Assembly (NCBI RefSeq): GCF_028554725.1
Contig: NC_071668.1
Coordinates: 56,153,732 to 56,217,731, forward strand
Source of the DNA: Zeugodacus cucurbitae
Taxonomy: Eukaryota; Arthropoda; Insecta; Diptera; Tephritidae
Length of the DNA: 64,000 bases
Direction of reading: 5' to 3'
Made by a program: the position numbers and the translations under genes. Below the pieces are notes generated by a model. It saw nothing but the letters and a program-made list of their open reading frames with translations, had not been told where the DNA came from and ran no database searches. Positions 35,868 to 48,459 of the stretch are shown here, piece by piece; position 1 is the first letter of the stretch, and each line of letters begins with the position of its first letter.

Positions 35868-36367
35868 ATATGGATTTCCTAGAATTCGTTATATGAGTAA
35901 ACTACTCTTTCACGTAAGTGAGATTGGGACTATAGCCGGAGTAAAATTTCAGTTTTTATCCGGAGGCAAATTTGCACAGTCTCTTCATCACAGCCATCAG
36001 CTGTTCAACAGTTAAGCTCTTATTTCGCTATTTCGCATTTAAAATATATGTATTTCTTTAATTGATATTATCTTTTAAATGTATCTGCAAGTTTGCAGAT
36101 ACAATATCTAATTCTATTTCCCATAATACCGCGCATAAGTGACTCACAAAACGTAGTAGATACTATTTAACACTCTAATGTACTGGCTTATTTTAGATAC
36201 TTAGATACTTTTTTTTGCTTACTATCTACCTTCGTATTCCGATACTTGTGCAATGTTGTGTATACTGCCCAAAAAAAAAATGAGACTTTCTGAAAATAAA
36301 AAATAAAAAACAACAACAACTAGGAAAGTATTTAAAAACTTTGACAAAAAGGTAAAAAAGTTGTTGG

Positions 36368-36495
36368 GAGCCAACAACACGCGGTGTTCCCAAGCGGTCC
36401 CCCATCTAAGTACTAACCGCGCCCGCTATCCCGACGCTGCTTAATTTCGGTGATCGGACGAGAACCGATGTATTCAGCGTGGTATGGTCGTTGGC
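36368..36495 (-). rRNA. 5S rRNA copy 59 (128-nt insertion form)
   Basis: Insertion form, no other change seen. Downstream spacer has TAATTCTATTTCCC. Confidence 0.97.
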
Positions 36496-36995
36496 ATATG
36501 GATTTCCTAGAATTCGTTATATGAGTAAACTACTCTTTCACGTAAGTGAGATTGGGACTATAGCCGGAGTAAAATTTCAGTTTTTATCCGGAGGCAAATT
36601 TGCACAGTCTCTTCATCACAGCCATCAGCTGTTCAACAGTTAAGCTCTTATTTCGCTATTTCGCATTTAAAATATATGTATTTCTTTAATTGATATTATC
36701 TTTTAAATGTATCTGCAAGTTTGCAGATACAATATCTAATTCTATTTCTCATAATACCGCGCATAGTGACTCACAAAACGTATTAGATACTATTTAACAC
36801 TCTAATGTACTGGCTTATTTTAGATACTTAGATACTTTTTTTTTGCTTACTATCTACCTTCGTATTCCGATACTTGTGCAATGTTGTGTATACTGCCAAA
36901 AAAAAAAATGAGACTTTCTGAAAATAAAAAATAAAAAACAACAACAACTAGGAAAGTATTTAAAAACTTTGACAAAAAGGTAAAAAAGTTGTTGG

Positions 36996-37123
36996 GAGCC
37001 AACAACACGCGGTGTTCCCAAGCGGTCCCCCATCTAAGTACTAACCGCGCCCGCTATCCCGACGCTGCTTAATTTCGGTGATCGGACGAGAACCGATGTA
37101 TTCAGCGTGGTATGGTCGTTGGC
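36996..37123 (-). rRNA. 5S rRNA copy 60 (128-nt insertion form)
   Basis: Insertion form. First copy with the A to C change at -22 beside the TATA-like element (+ strand G at 37145); its upstream spacer also has GCATGTAAAAT. Confidence 0.97.
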
Positions 37124-37627
37124 ATATGGATTTCCTAGAATTCGGTATATGAGTAAACTACTCTTTCACGTAAGTGAGATTGGGACTATAGCCGGAGTAA
37201 AATTTCAGTTTTTATCCGGAGGCAAATTTGCACAGTCTCTTCATCACAGCCATCAGCTGTTCAACAGTTAAGCTCTTATTTCGCTATTTCGCATGTAAAA
37301 TATATGTATTTCTTTAATTGATATTATCTTTTAAATGTATCTGCAAGTTTGCAGATACAATATCTAATCCTATTTCCCATAATACCGCGCATAAGTGACT
37401 CACAAAACGTAGTAGATACTATTTAACACTCTAATGTACTGGCTTATTTTAGATACTTAGATACTTTTTTTTTGCTTACTATCTACCTTCGTATTCCGAT
37501 ACTTGTGCAATGTTGTGTATACTGCCCAAAAAAACTAAATGAGACTTTCTGAAAAAAAAAAAATAAAAAACAACAACAACTAGGAAAGTATTTAAAAACT
37601 TTGACAAAAAGGTAAAAAAGTTGCTGG

Positions 37628-37755
37628 GAGCCAACAACACGCGGTGTTCCCAAGCGGTCCCCCATCTAAGTACTAACCGCGCCCGCTATCCCGACGCTGT
37701 TTAATTTCGGTGATCGGACGAGAACCGATGTATTCAGCGTGGTATGGTCGTTGGC
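37628..37755 (-). rRNA. 5S rRNA copy 61 (128-nt insertion form, G56A)
   Basis: Insertion form with G56A (+ strand T at 37700), a position inside box A. The trailer has one change (TTGCTGGG on +) that turns a hairpin pair into a G-U wobble and so keeps the stem. Confidence 0.96.
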
Positions 37756-38256
37756 ATATGGATTTCCTAGAATTCGTTATATGAGTAAACTACTCTTTCA
37801 CGTAAGTGAGATTGGGACTATAGCCGGAGTAAAATTTCAGTTTTTATCCGGAGGCAAATTTGCACAGTCTCTTCATCACAGCCATCAGCTGTTCAACAGT
37901 TAAGCTCTTATTTCGCTATTTCGCATTTAAAATATATGTATTTCTTTAATTGATATTATCTCTTAAATGTATCTGCAAGTTTGCAGATACAATATCTAAT
38001 CCTATTTCTCATAATACCGCGCATAGTGACTCACAAAACGTATTAGATACTATTTAACACTCTAATGTACTGGCTTATTTTAGATACTTAGATACTTTTT
38101 TTTGCTTACTATCTACCTTCGTATTCCGATACTTGTGCAATGTTGTGTATACTGCCCAAAAAAAAAAAATGAGACTTTCTGAAAATAAAAAATAAAAAAC
38201 AACAACAACTAGGAAAGTATTTAAAAACTTTGACAAAAAGGTAAAAAAGTTGTTGG

Positions 38257-38384
38257 GAGCCAACAACACGCGGTGTTCCCAAGCGGTCCCCCATCTAAGT
38301 ACTAACCGCGCCCGCTATCCCGACGCTGCTTAATTTCGGTGATCGGACGAGAACCGATGTATTCAGCGTGGTATGGTCGTTGGC
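38257..38384 (-). rRNA. 5S rRNA copy 62 (128-nt insertion form)
   Basis: Insertion form. Private GGATTTTCTAG in the upstream flank (about 38390-38400). Confidence 0.97.
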
Positions 38385-38884
38385 ATATGGATTTTCTAGA
38401 ATTCGTTATATGAGTAAACTACTCTTTCACGTAAGTGAGATTGGGACTATAGCCGGAGTAAAATTTCAGTTTTTATCCGGAGGCAAATTTGCACAGTCTC
38501 TTCATCACAGCCATCAGCTGTTCAACAGTTAAGCTCTTATTTCGCTATTTCGCATTTAAAATATATGTATTTCTTTAATTGATATTATCTTTTAAATGTA
38601 TCTGCAAGTTTGCAGATACAATATCTAATTCTATTTCCCATAATACCGCGCATAAGTGACTCACAAAACGTAGTAGATACTATTTAACACTCTAATGTAC
38701 TGGCTTATTTTAGATACTTAGATACTTTTTTTTGCTTACTATCTACCTTCGTATTCCGATACTTGTGCAATGTTGTGTATACTGCCCAAAAAAAAAATGA
38801 GACTTTCTGAAAATAAAAAATAAAAAACAACAACAACTAGGAAAGTATTTAAAAACTTTGACAAAATGGTAAAAAAGTTGTTGG

Positions 38885-39012
38885 GAGCCAACAACACGCG
38901 GTGTTCCCAAGCGGTCCCCCATCTAAGTACTAACCGCGCCCGCTATCCCGACGCTGCTTAATTTCGGTGATCGGACGAGAACCGATGTATTCAGCGTGGT
39001 ATGGTCGTTGGC
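38885..39012 (-). rRNA. 5S rRNA copy 63 (128-nt insertion form)
   Basis: Insertion form. The backup terminator T5 is interrupted (+ strand ACAAAATGGT), leaving only the T6 stop intact. Confidence 0.97.
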
Positions 39013-39512
39013 ATATGGATTTCCTAGAATTCGTTATATGAGTAAACTACTCTTTCACGTAAGTGAGATTGGGACTATAGCCGGAGTAAAATTTCAGTTT
39101 TTATCCGGAGGCAAATTTGCACAGTCTCTTCATCACAGCCATCAGCTGTTCAACAGTTAAGCTCTTATTTCGCTATTTCGCATGTAAAATATATGTATTT
39201 CTTTAATTGATATTATCTTTTAAATGTATCTGCAAGTTTGCAGATACAATATCTAATTCTATTTCTCATAATACCGCGCATAGTGACTCACAAAACGTAT
39301 TAGATACTATTTAACACTCTAATGTACTGGCTTATTTTAGATACTTAGATACTTTTTTTTGCTTACTATCTACCTTCGTATTCCGATACTTGTGCAATGT
39401 TGTGTATACTGCCAAAAAAAAAAAATGAGACTTTCTGAAAATAAAAAATAAAAAACAACAACAACTAGGAAAGTATTTAAAAACTTTGACAAAAAGGTAA
39501 AAAAGTTGTTGG

Positions 39513-39632
39513 GAGCCAACAACACGCGGTGTTCCCAAGCGGTCCCCCATCTAAGTACTAACCGCGCCCGACGCTGCTTAATTTCGGTGATCGGACGAGA
39601 ACCGATGTATTCAGCGTGGTATGGTCGTTGGC
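39513..39632 (-). rRNA. 5S rRNA copy 64 (120-nt form, consensus)
   Basis: Isolated normal-length 120-nt gene with no substitution seen, surrounded by insertion-form copies. The -22 A to C upstream variant is present. Either a surviving ancestral copy or a restoration of the gene by exchange with a 120-nt copy elsewhere in the array. Confidence 0.97.
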
Positions 39633-40136
39633 ATATGGATTTCCTAGAATTCGGTATATGAGTAAACTACTCTTTCACGTAAGTGAGATTGGGACTATAG
39701 CCGGAGTAAAATTTCAGTTTTTATCCGGAGGCAAATTTGCACAGTCTCTTCATCACAGCCATCAGCTGTTCAACAGTTAAGCTCTTATTTCGCTATTTCG
39801 CATGTAAAATATATGTATTTCTTTAATTGATATTATCTTTTAAATGTATCTGCAAGTTTGCAGATACAATATCTAATCCTATTTCCCATAATACCGCGCA
39901 TAAGTGACTCACAAAACGTAGTAGATACTATTTAACACTCTAATGTACTGGCTTATTTTAGATACTTAGATACTTTTTTTTTGCTTACTATCTACCTTCG
40001 TATTCCGATACTTGTGCAATGTTGTGTATACTGCCCAAAAAAACTAAATGAGACTTTCTGAAAAAAAAAAAATAAAAAACAACAACAACTAGGAAAGTAT
40101 TTAAAAACTTTGACAAAAAGGTAAAAAAGTTGTTGG

Positions 40137-40264
40137 GAGCCAACAACACGCGGTGTTCCCAAGCGGTCCCCCATCTAAGTACTAACCGCGCCCGCTATCC
40201 CGACGCTGTTTAATTTCGGTGATCGGACGAGAACCGATGTATTCAGCGTGGTATGGTCGTTGGC
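40137..40264 (-). rRNA. 5S rRNA copy 65 (128-nt insertion form, G56A)
   Basis: Insertion form with G56A. The downstream spacer has a CCCAAAAAAACTAAATGAG tract. Twin of copy 75. Confidence 0.96.
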
Positions 40265-40766
40265 ATATGGATTTCCTAGAATTCGTTATATGAGTAAACT
40301 ACTCTTTCACGTAAGTGAGATTGGGACTATAGCCGGAGTAAAATTTCAGTTTTTATCCGGAGGCAAATTTGCACAGTCTCTTCATCACAGCCATCAGCTG
40401 TTCAACAGTTAAGCTCTTATTTCGCTATTTCGCATTTAAAATATATGTATTTCTTTAATTGATATTATCTTTTAAATGTATCTGCAAGTTTGCAGATACA
40501 ATATCTAATCCTATTTCTCATAATACCGCGCATAGTGACTCACAAAACGTATTAGATACTATTTAACACTCTAATGTACTGGCTTATTTTAGATACTTAG
40601 ATACTTTTTTTTTGCTTACTATCTACCTTCGTATTCCGATACTTGTGCAATGTTGTGTATACTGCCAAAAAAAAAAAAATGAGACTTTCTGAAAATAAAA
40701 AATAAAAAACAACAACAACTAGGAAAGTATTTAAAAACTTTGACAAAAAGGTAAAAAAGTTGTTGG

Positions 40767-40894
40767 GAGCCAACAACACGCGGTGTTCCCAAGCGGTCCC
40801 CCATCTAAGTACTAACCGCGCCCGCTATCCCGACGCTGCTTAATTTCGGTGATCGGACGAGAACCGATGTATTCAGCGTGGTATGGTCGTTGGC
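40767..40894 (-). rRNA. 5S rRNA copy 66 (128-nt insertion form)
   Basis: Insertion form with the -22 A to C upstream variant. Twin of copy 76. Confidence 0.97.
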
Positions 40895-41394
40895 ATATGG
40901 ATTTCCTAGAATTCGGTATATGAGTAAACTACTCTTTCACGTAAGTGAGATTGGGACTATAGCCGGAGTAAAATTTCAGTTTTTATCCGGAGGCAAATTT
41001 GCACAGTCTCTTCATCACAGCCATCAGCTGTTCAACAGTTAAGCTCTTATTTCGCTATTTCGCATGTAAAATATATGTATTTCTTTAATTGATATTATCT
41101 TTTAAATGTATCTGCAAGTTTGCAGATACAATATCTAATTCTATTTCTCATAATACCGCGCATAGTGACTCACAAAACGTATTAGATACTATTTAACACT
41201 CTAATGTACTGGCTTATTTTAGATACTTAGATACTTTTTTTTGCTTACTATCTACCTTCGTATTCCGATACTTGTGCAATGTTGTGTATACTGCCAAAAA
41301 AAAAAAATGAGACTTTCTGAAAATAAAAAATAAAAAACAACAACAACTAGGAAAGTATTTAAAAACTTTGACAAAAAGGTAAAAAAGTTGTTGG

Positions 41395-41522
41395 GAGCCA
41401 ACAACACGCGGTGTTCCCAAGCGGTCCCCCATCTAAGTACTAACCGCGCCCGCTATCCCGACGCTGCTTAATTTCGGTGATCGGACGAGAACCGATGTAT
41501 TCAGCGTGGTATGGTCGTTGGC
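41395..41522 (-). rRNA. 5S rRNA copy 67 (128-nt insertion form)
   Basis: Insertion form with the -22 variant and GCATGTAAAAT upstream. Twin of copy 77. Confidence 0.97.
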
Positions 41523-42026
41523 ATATGGATTTCCTAGAATTCGGTATATGAGTAAACTACTCTTTCACGTAAGTGAGATTGGGACTATAGCCGGAGTAAA
41601 ATTTCAGTTTTTATCCGGAGGCAAATTTGCACAGTCTCTTCATCACAGCCATCAGCTGTTCAACAGTTAAGCTCTTATTTCGCTATTTCGCATGTAAAAT
41701 ATATGTATTTCTTTAATTGATATTATCTTTTAAATGTATCTGCAAGTTTGCAGATACAATATCTAATCCTATTTCCCATAATACCGCGCATAAGTGACTC
41801 ACAAAACGTAGTAGATACTATTTAACACTCTAATGTACTGGCTTATTTTAGATACTTAGATACTTTTTTTTTGCTTACTATCTACCTTCGTATTCCGATA
41901 CTTGTGCAATGTTGTGTATACTGCCCAAAAAAACTAAATGAGACTTTCTGAAAAAAAAAAAATAAAAAACAACAACAACTAGGAAAGTATTTAAAAACTT
42001 TGACAAAAAGGTAAAAAAGTTGTTGG

Positions 42027-42154
42027 GAGCCAACAACACGCGGTGTTCCCAAGCGGTCCCCCATCTAAGTACTAACCGCGCCCGCTATCCCGACGCTGTT
42101 TAATTTCGGTGATCGGACGAGAACCGATGTATTCAGCGTGGTATGGTCGTTGGC
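42027..42154 (-). rRNA. 5S rRNA copy 68 (128-nt insertion form, G56A)
   Basis: Insertion form with G56A. The upstream spacer is 9 bp longer (635-bp unit) because of the inverted micro-insertion at 42453. Twin of copy 78. Confidence 0.96.
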
Positions 42155-42452
42155 ATATGGATTTCCTAGAATTCGTTATATGAGTAAACTACTCTTTCAC
42201 GTAAGTGAGATTGGGACTATAGCCGGAGTAAAATTTCAGTTTTTATCCGGAGGCAAATTTGCACAGTCTCTTCATCACAGCCATCAGCTGTTCAACAGTT
42301 AAGCTCTTATTTCGCTATTTCGCATTTAAAATATATGTATTTCTTTAATTGATATTATCTTTTAAATGTATCTGCAAGTTTGCAGATACAATATCTAATC
42401 CTATTTCTCATAATACCGCGCATAGTGACTCACAAAACGTATTAGATACTAT

Positions 42453-42466
42453 GTTAAATAGTCTGT
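42453..42466. other. Inverted micro-insertion in spacer (template-switch scar)
   Basis: Normal units read ACTAT-TTAAC-ACTCTAATG. Here TTAAC is replaced by GTTAAATAGT plus CTGT. GTTAAATAGT is the exact reverse complement of the adjacent ACTATTTAAC, a classic short-inversion template-switch signature. It creates a 9-bp inverted repeat and lengthens the unit by 9 bp. Confidence 0.9.
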
Positions 42467-42661
42467 ACTCTAATGTACTGGCTTATTTTAGATACTTAGA
42501 TACTTTTTTTTGCTTACTATCTACCTTCGTATTCCGATACTTGTGCAATGTTGTGTATACTGCCAAAAAAAAAATGAGACTTTCTGAAAATAAAAAATAA
42601 AAAACAACAACAACTAGGAAAGTATTTAAAAACTTTGACAAAAAGGTAAAAAAGTTGTTGG

Positions 42662-42789
42662 GAGCCAACAACACGCGGTGTTCCCAAGCGGTCCCCCATC
42701 TAAGTACTAACCGCGCCCGCTATCCCGACGCTGCTTAATTTCGGTGATCGGACGAGAACCGATGTATTCAGCGTGGTATGGTCGTTGGC
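42662..42789 (-). rRNA. 5S rRNA copy 69 (128-nt insertion form)
   Basis: Insertion form with the -22 upstream variant. Its downstream spacer holds the micro-insertion. Twin of copy 79. Confidence 0.97.
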
Positions 42790-43292
42790 ATATGGATTTC
42801 CTAGAATTCGGTATATGAGTAAACTACTCTTTCACGTAAGTGAGATTGGGACTATAGCCGGAGTAAAATTTCAGTTTTTATCCGGAGGCAAATTTGCACA
42901 GTCTCTTCATCACAGCCATCAGCTGTTCAACAGTTAAGCTCTTATTTCGCTATTTCGCATTTAAAATATATGTATTTCTTTAATTGATATTATCTTTTAA
43001 ATGTATCTGCAAGTTTGCAGATACAATATCTAATCCTATTTCCCATAATACCGCGCATAAGTGACTCACAAAACGTAGTAGATACTATTTAACACTCTAA
43101 TGTACTGGCTTATTTTAGATACTTAGATACTTTTTTTTTGCTTACTATCTACCTTCGTATTCCGATACTTGTGCAATGTTGTGTATACTGCCAAAAAAAC
43201 TAAATGAGACTTTCTGAAAAAAAAAAAATAAAAAACAACAACAACTAGGAAAGTATTTAAAAACTTTGACAAAAAGGTAAAAAAGTTGTTGG

Positions 43293-43420
43293 GAGCCAAC
43301 AACACGCGGTGTTCCCAAGCGGTCCCCCATCTAAGTACTAACCGCGCCCGCTATCCCGACGCTGCTTAATTTCGGTGATCGGACGAGAACCGATGTATTC
43401 AGCGTGGTATGGTCGTTGGC
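43293..43420 (-). rRNA. 5S rRNA copy 70 (128-nt insertion form)
   Basis: Insertion form. Upstream spacer with ATGCTTTTC and AAATTTATC alleles. Twin of copy 80. Confidence 0.97.
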
Positions 43421-43923
43421 ATATGGATTTCCTAGAATTCGTTATATGAGTAAACTACTCTTTCACGTAAGTGAGATTGGGACTATAGCCGGAGTAAAAT
43501 TTCAGTTTTTATCCGGAGGCAAATTTGCACAGTCTCTTCATCACAGCCATCAGCTGTTCAACAGTTAAGCTCTTATTTCGCTATTTCGCATTTAAAATAT
43601 ATGCTTTTCTTTAATTGATATTATCTTTTAAATTTATCTGCAAGTTTGCAGATACAATATCTAATCCTATTTCCCATAATACCGCGCATAAGTGACTCAC
43701 AAAACGTAGTAGATACTATTTAACACTCTAATGTACTGGCTTATTTTAGATACTTAGATACTTTTTTTTTGCTTACTATCTACCTTCGTATTCCGATACT
43801 TGTGCAATGTTGTGTATACTGCCAAAAAAAACTAAATGAGACTTTCTGAAAAAAAAAAATAAAAAACAACAACAACTAGGAAAGTATTTAAAAACTTTGA
43901 CAAAAAGGTAAAAAAGTTGTTGG

Positions 43924-44051
43924 GAGCCAACAACACGCGGTGTTCCCAAGCGGTCCCCCATCTAAGTACTAACCGCGCCCGCTATCCCGACGCTGCTTAA
44001 TTTCGGTGATCGGACGAGAACCGATGTATTCAGCGTGGTATGGTCGTTGGC
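43924..44051 (-). rRNA. 5S rRNA copy 71 (128-nt insertion form)
   Basis: Insertion form; downstream run interrupted as AAACTAAATG. Twin of copy 81. Confidence 0.97.
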
Positions 44052-44555
44052 ATATGGATTTCCTAGAATTCGTTATATGAGTAAACTACTCTTTCACGTA
44101 AGTGAGATTGGGACTATAGCCGGAGTAAAATTTCAGTTTTTATCCGGAGGCAAATTTGCACAGTCTCTTCATCACAGCCATCAGCTGTTCAACAGTTAAG
44201 CTCTTATTTCGCTATTTCGCATTTAAAATATATGTATTTCTTTAATTGATATTATCTTTTAAATGTATCTGCAAGTTTGCAGATACAATATCTAATCCTA
44301 TTTCCCATAATACCGCGCATAAGTGACTCACAAAACGTAGTAGATACTATTTAACACTCTAATGTACTGGCTTATTTTAGATACTTAGATACTTTTTTTT
44401 TGCTTACTATCTACCTTCGTATTCCGATACTTGTGCAATGTTGTGTATACTGCCAAAAAAAAACAAAATGAGACTTTCTGAAAAAAAAAAATAAAAAACA
44501 ACAACAACTAGGAAAGTATTTAAAAACTTTGACAAAAAGGTAAAAAAGTTGTTGG

Positions 44556-44683
44556 GAGCCAACAACACGCGGTGTTCCCAAGCGGTCCCCCATCTAAGTA
44601 CTAACCGCGCCCGCTATCCCGACGCTGCTTAATTTCGGTGATCGGACGAGAACCGATGTATTCAGCGTGGTATGGTCGTTGGC
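44556..44683 (-). rRNA. 5S rRNA copy 72 (128-nt insertion form)
   Basis: Insertion form; downstream run interrupted as AAACAAAATG. Twin of copy 82. Confidence 0.97.
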
Positions 44684-45184
44684 ATATGGATTTCCTAGAA
44701 TTCGTTATATGAGTAAACTACTCTTTCACGTAAGTGAGATTGGGACTATAGCCGGAGTAAAATTTCAGTTTTTATCCGGAGGCAAATTTGCACAGTCTCT
44801 TCATCACAGCCATCAGCTGTTCAACAGTTAAGCTCTTATTTCGCTATTTCGCATTTAAAATATATGTATTTCTTTAATTGATATTATCTTTTAAATGTAT
44901 CTGCAAGTTTGCAGATACAATATCTAATTCTATTTCCCATAATACCGCGCATAAGTGACTCACAAAACGTAGTAGATACTATTTAACACTCTAATGTACT
45001 GGCTTATTTTAGATACTTAGATACTTTTTTTTGCTTACTATCTACCTTCGTATTCCGATACTTGTGCAATGTTGTGTATACTGCCCAAAAAAAAAAATGA
45101 GACTTTCTGAAAATAAAAAATAAAAAACAACAACAACTAGGAAAGTATTTAAAAACTTTGACAAAAAGGTAAAAAAGTTGTTGG

Positions 45185-45312
45185 GAGCCAACAACACGCG
45201 GTGTTCCCAAGCGGTCCCCCATCTAAGTACTAACCGCGCCCGCTATCCCGACGCTGCTTAATTTCGGTGATCGGACGAGAACCGATGTATTCAGCGTGGT
45301 ATGGTCGTTGGC
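45185..45312 (-). rRNA. 5S rRNA copy 73 (128-nt insertion form)
   Basis: Insertion form; upstream spacer with ATGCTTTTC and AAATTTATC. Twin of copy 83. Confidence 0.97.
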
Positions 45313-45817
45313 ATATGGATTTCCTAGAATTCGTTATATGAGTAAACTACTCTTTCACGTAAGTGAGATTGGGACTATAGCCGGAGTAAAATTTCAGTTT
45401 TTATCCGGAGGCAAATTTGCACAGTCTCTTCATCACAGCCATCAGCTGTTCAACAGTTAAGCTCTTATTTCGCTATTTCGCATTTAAAATATATGCTTTT
45501 CTTTAATTGATATTATCTTTTAAATTTATCTGCAAGTTTGCAGATACAATATCTAATCCTATTTCCCATAATACCGCGCATAAGTGACTCACAAAACGTA
45601 GTAGATACTATTTAACACTCTAATGTACTGGTTTATTTTAGATACTTAGATACTTTTTTTTTGCTTACTATCTACCTTCGTATTCCGATACTTGTGCAAT
45701 GTTGTGTATACTGCCAAAAAAAACTAAATGAGACTTTCTGAAAAAAAAAAAAATAAAAAACAACAACAACTAGGAAAGTATTTAAAAACTTTGACAAAAA
45801 GGTAAAAAAGTTGTTGG

Positions 45818-45945
45818 GAGCCAACAACACGCGGTGTTCCCAAGCGGTCCCCCATCTAAGTACTAACCGCGCCCGCTATCCCGACGCTGCTTAATTTCGG
45901 TGATCGGACGAGAACCGATGTATTCAGCGTGGTATGGTCGTTGGC
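45818..45945 (-). rRNA. 5S rRNA copy 74 (128-nt insertion form)
   Basis: Insertion form with the -22 variant. The upstream spacer lacks 8 bp (GCTATTTC) near 46100. Twin of copy 84. Confidence 0.97.
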
Positions 45946-46441
45946 ATATGGATTTCCTAGAATTCGGTATATGAGTAAACTACTCTTTCACGTAAGTGAG
46001 ATTGGGACTATAGCCGGAGTAAAATTTCAGTTTTTATCCGGAGGCAAATTTGCACAGTCTCTTCATCACAGCCATCAGCTGTTCAACAGTTAAGCTCTTA
46101 TTTCGCATTTAAAATATATGTATTTCTTTAATTGATATTATCTTTTAAATGTATCTGCAAGTTTGCAGATACAATATCTAATCCTATTTCCCATAATACC
46201 GCGCATAAGTGACTCACAAAACGTAGTAGATACTATTTAACACTCTAATGTACTGGCTTATTTTAGATACTTAGATACTTTTTTTTTGCTTACTATCTAC
46301 CTTCGTATTCCGATACTTGTGCAATGTTGTGTATACTGCCCAAAAAAACTAAATGAGACTTTCTGAAAAAAAAAAAATAAAAAACAACAACAACTAGGAA
46401 AGTATTTAAAAACTTTGACAAAAAGGTAAAAAAGTTGTTGG

Positions 46442-46569
46442 GAGCCAACAACACGCGGTGTTCCCAAGCGGTCCCCCATCTAAGTACTAACCGCGCCCGC
46501 TATCCCGACGCTGTTTAATTTCGGTGATCGGACGAGAACCGATGTATTCAGCGTGGTATGGTCGTTGGC
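46442..46569 (-). rRNA. 5S rRNA copy 75 (128-nt insertion form, G56A)
   Basis: Insertion form with G56A; twin of copy 65. Confidence 0.96.
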
Positions 46570-47071
46570 ATATGGATTTCCTAGAATTCGTTATATGAGT
46601 AAACTACTCTTTCACGTAAGTGAGATTGGGACTATAGCCGGAGTAAAATTTCAGTTTTTATCCGGAGGCAAATTTGCACAGTCTCTTCATCACAGCCATC
46701 AGCTGTTCAACAGTTAAGCTCTTATTTCGCTATTTCGCATTTAAAATATATGTATTTCTTTAATTGATATTATCTTTTAAATGTATCTGCAAGTTTGCAG
46801 ATACAATATCTAATCCTATTTCTCATAATACCGCGCATAGTGACTCACAAAACGTATTAGATACTATTTAACACTCTAATGTACTGGCTTATTTTAGATA
46901 CTTAGATACTTTTTTTTTGCTTACTATCTACCTTCGTATTCCGATACTTGTGCAATGTTGTGTATACTGCCAAAAAAAAAAAAATGAGACTTTCTGAAAA
47001 TAAAAAATAAAAAACAACAACAACTAGGAAAGTATTTAAAAACTTTGACAAAAAGGTAAAAAAGTTGTTGG

Positions 47072-47199
47072 GAGCCAACAACACGCGGTGTTCCCAAGCG
47101 GTCCCCCATCTAAGTACTAACCGCGCCCGCTATCCCGACGCTGCTTAATTTCGGTGATCGGACGAGAACCGATGTATTCAGCGTGGTATGGTCGTTGGC
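47072..47199 (-). rRNA. 5S rRNA copy 76 (128-nt insertion form)
   Basis: Insertion form with the -22 variant; twin of copy 66. Confidence 0.97.
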
Positions 47200-47699
47200 A
47201 TATGGATTTCCTAGAATTCGGTATATGAGTAAACTACTCTTTCACGTAAGTGAGATTGGGACTATAGCCGGAGTAAAATTTCAGTTTTTATCCGGAGGCA
47301 AATTTGCACAGTCTCTTCATCACAGCCATCAGCTGTTCAACAGTTAAGCTCTTATTTCGCTATTTCGCATGTAAAATATATGTATTTCTTTAATTGATAT
47401 TATCTTTTAAATGTATCTGCAAGTTTGCAGATACAATATCTAATTCTATTTCTCATAATACCGCGCATAGTGACTCACAAAACGTATTAGATACTATTTA
47501 ACACTCTAATGTACTGGCTTATTTTAGATACTTAGATACTTTTTTTTGCTTACTATCTACCTTCGTATTCCGATACTTGTGCAATGTTGTGTATACTGCC
47601 AAAAAAAAAAAATGAGACTTTCTGAAAATAAAAAATAAAAAACAACAACAACTAGGAAAGTATTTAAAAACTTTGACAAAAAGGTAAAAAAGTTGTTGG

Positions 47700-47827
47700 G
47701 AGCCAACAACACGCGGTGTTCCCAAGCGGTCCCCCATCTAAGTACTAACCGCGCCCGCTATCCCGACGCTGCTTAATTTCGGTGATCGGACGAGAACCGA
47801 TGTATTCAGCGTGGTATGGTCGTTGGC
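47700..47827 (-). rRNA. 5S rRNA copy 77 (128-nt insertion form)
   Basis: Insertion form with the -22 variant; twin of copy 67. Confidence 0.97.
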
Positions 47828-48331
47828 ATATGGATTTCCTAGAATTCGGTATATGAGTAAACTACTCTTTCACGTAAGTGAGATTGGGACTATAGCCGGA
47901 GTAAAATTTCAGTTTTTATCCGGAGGCAAATTTGCACAGTCTCTTCATCACAGCCATCAGCTGTTCAACAGTTAAGCTCTTATTTCGCTATTTCGCATGT
48001 AAAATATATGTATTTCTTTAATTGATATTATCTTTTAAATGTATCTGCAAGTTTGCAGATACAATATCTAATCCTATTTCCCATAATACCGCGCATAAGT
48101 GACTCACAAAACGTAGTAGATACTATTTAACACTCTAATGTACTGGCTTATTTTAGATACTTAGATACTTTTTTTTTGCTTACTATCTACCTTCGTATTC
48201 CGATACTTGTGCAATGTTGTGTATACTGCCCAAAAAAACTAAATGAGACTTTCTGAAAAAAAAAAAATAAAAAACAACAACAACTAGGAAAGTATTTAAA
48301 AACTTTGACAAAAAGGTAAAAAAGTTGTTGG

Positions 48332-48459
48332 GAGCCAACAACACGCGGTGTTCCCAAGCGGTCCCCCATCTAAGTACTAACCGCGCCCGCTATCCCGACG
48401 CTGTTTAATTTCGGTGATCGGACGAGAACCGATGTATTCAGCGTGGTATGGTCGTTGGC
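48332..48459 (-). rRNA. 5S rRNA copy 78 (128-nt insertion form, G56A)
   Basis: Insertion form with G56A; twin of copy 68. The upstream spacer holds the second copy of the micro-insertion. Confidence 0.96.

Larger units (their letters stand above)
39805..46109. repeat. 6,305-bp ten-unit block, copy A (copies 65-74)
   Basis: The largest duplication in the window. Gene positions of copies 65-74 recur as copies 75-84 at exactly 6,305 bp. Shared rare markers are G56A in copies 65 and 68, the inverted micro-insertion at 42453, ATGCTTTTC/AAATTTATC spacer alleles and an 8-bp spacer deletion near 46100. The left limit is set by a G/T difference at 39804 against 46109. Confidence 0.93.

Noticed and set aside
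42349..42600. 83-codon plus-strand frame, repeated at 48654-48905
   Set aside because: It exists only because the 9-bp micro-insertion and run lengths of that unit keep a spacer frame open. It is duplicated with the ten-unit block and absent from sister units.
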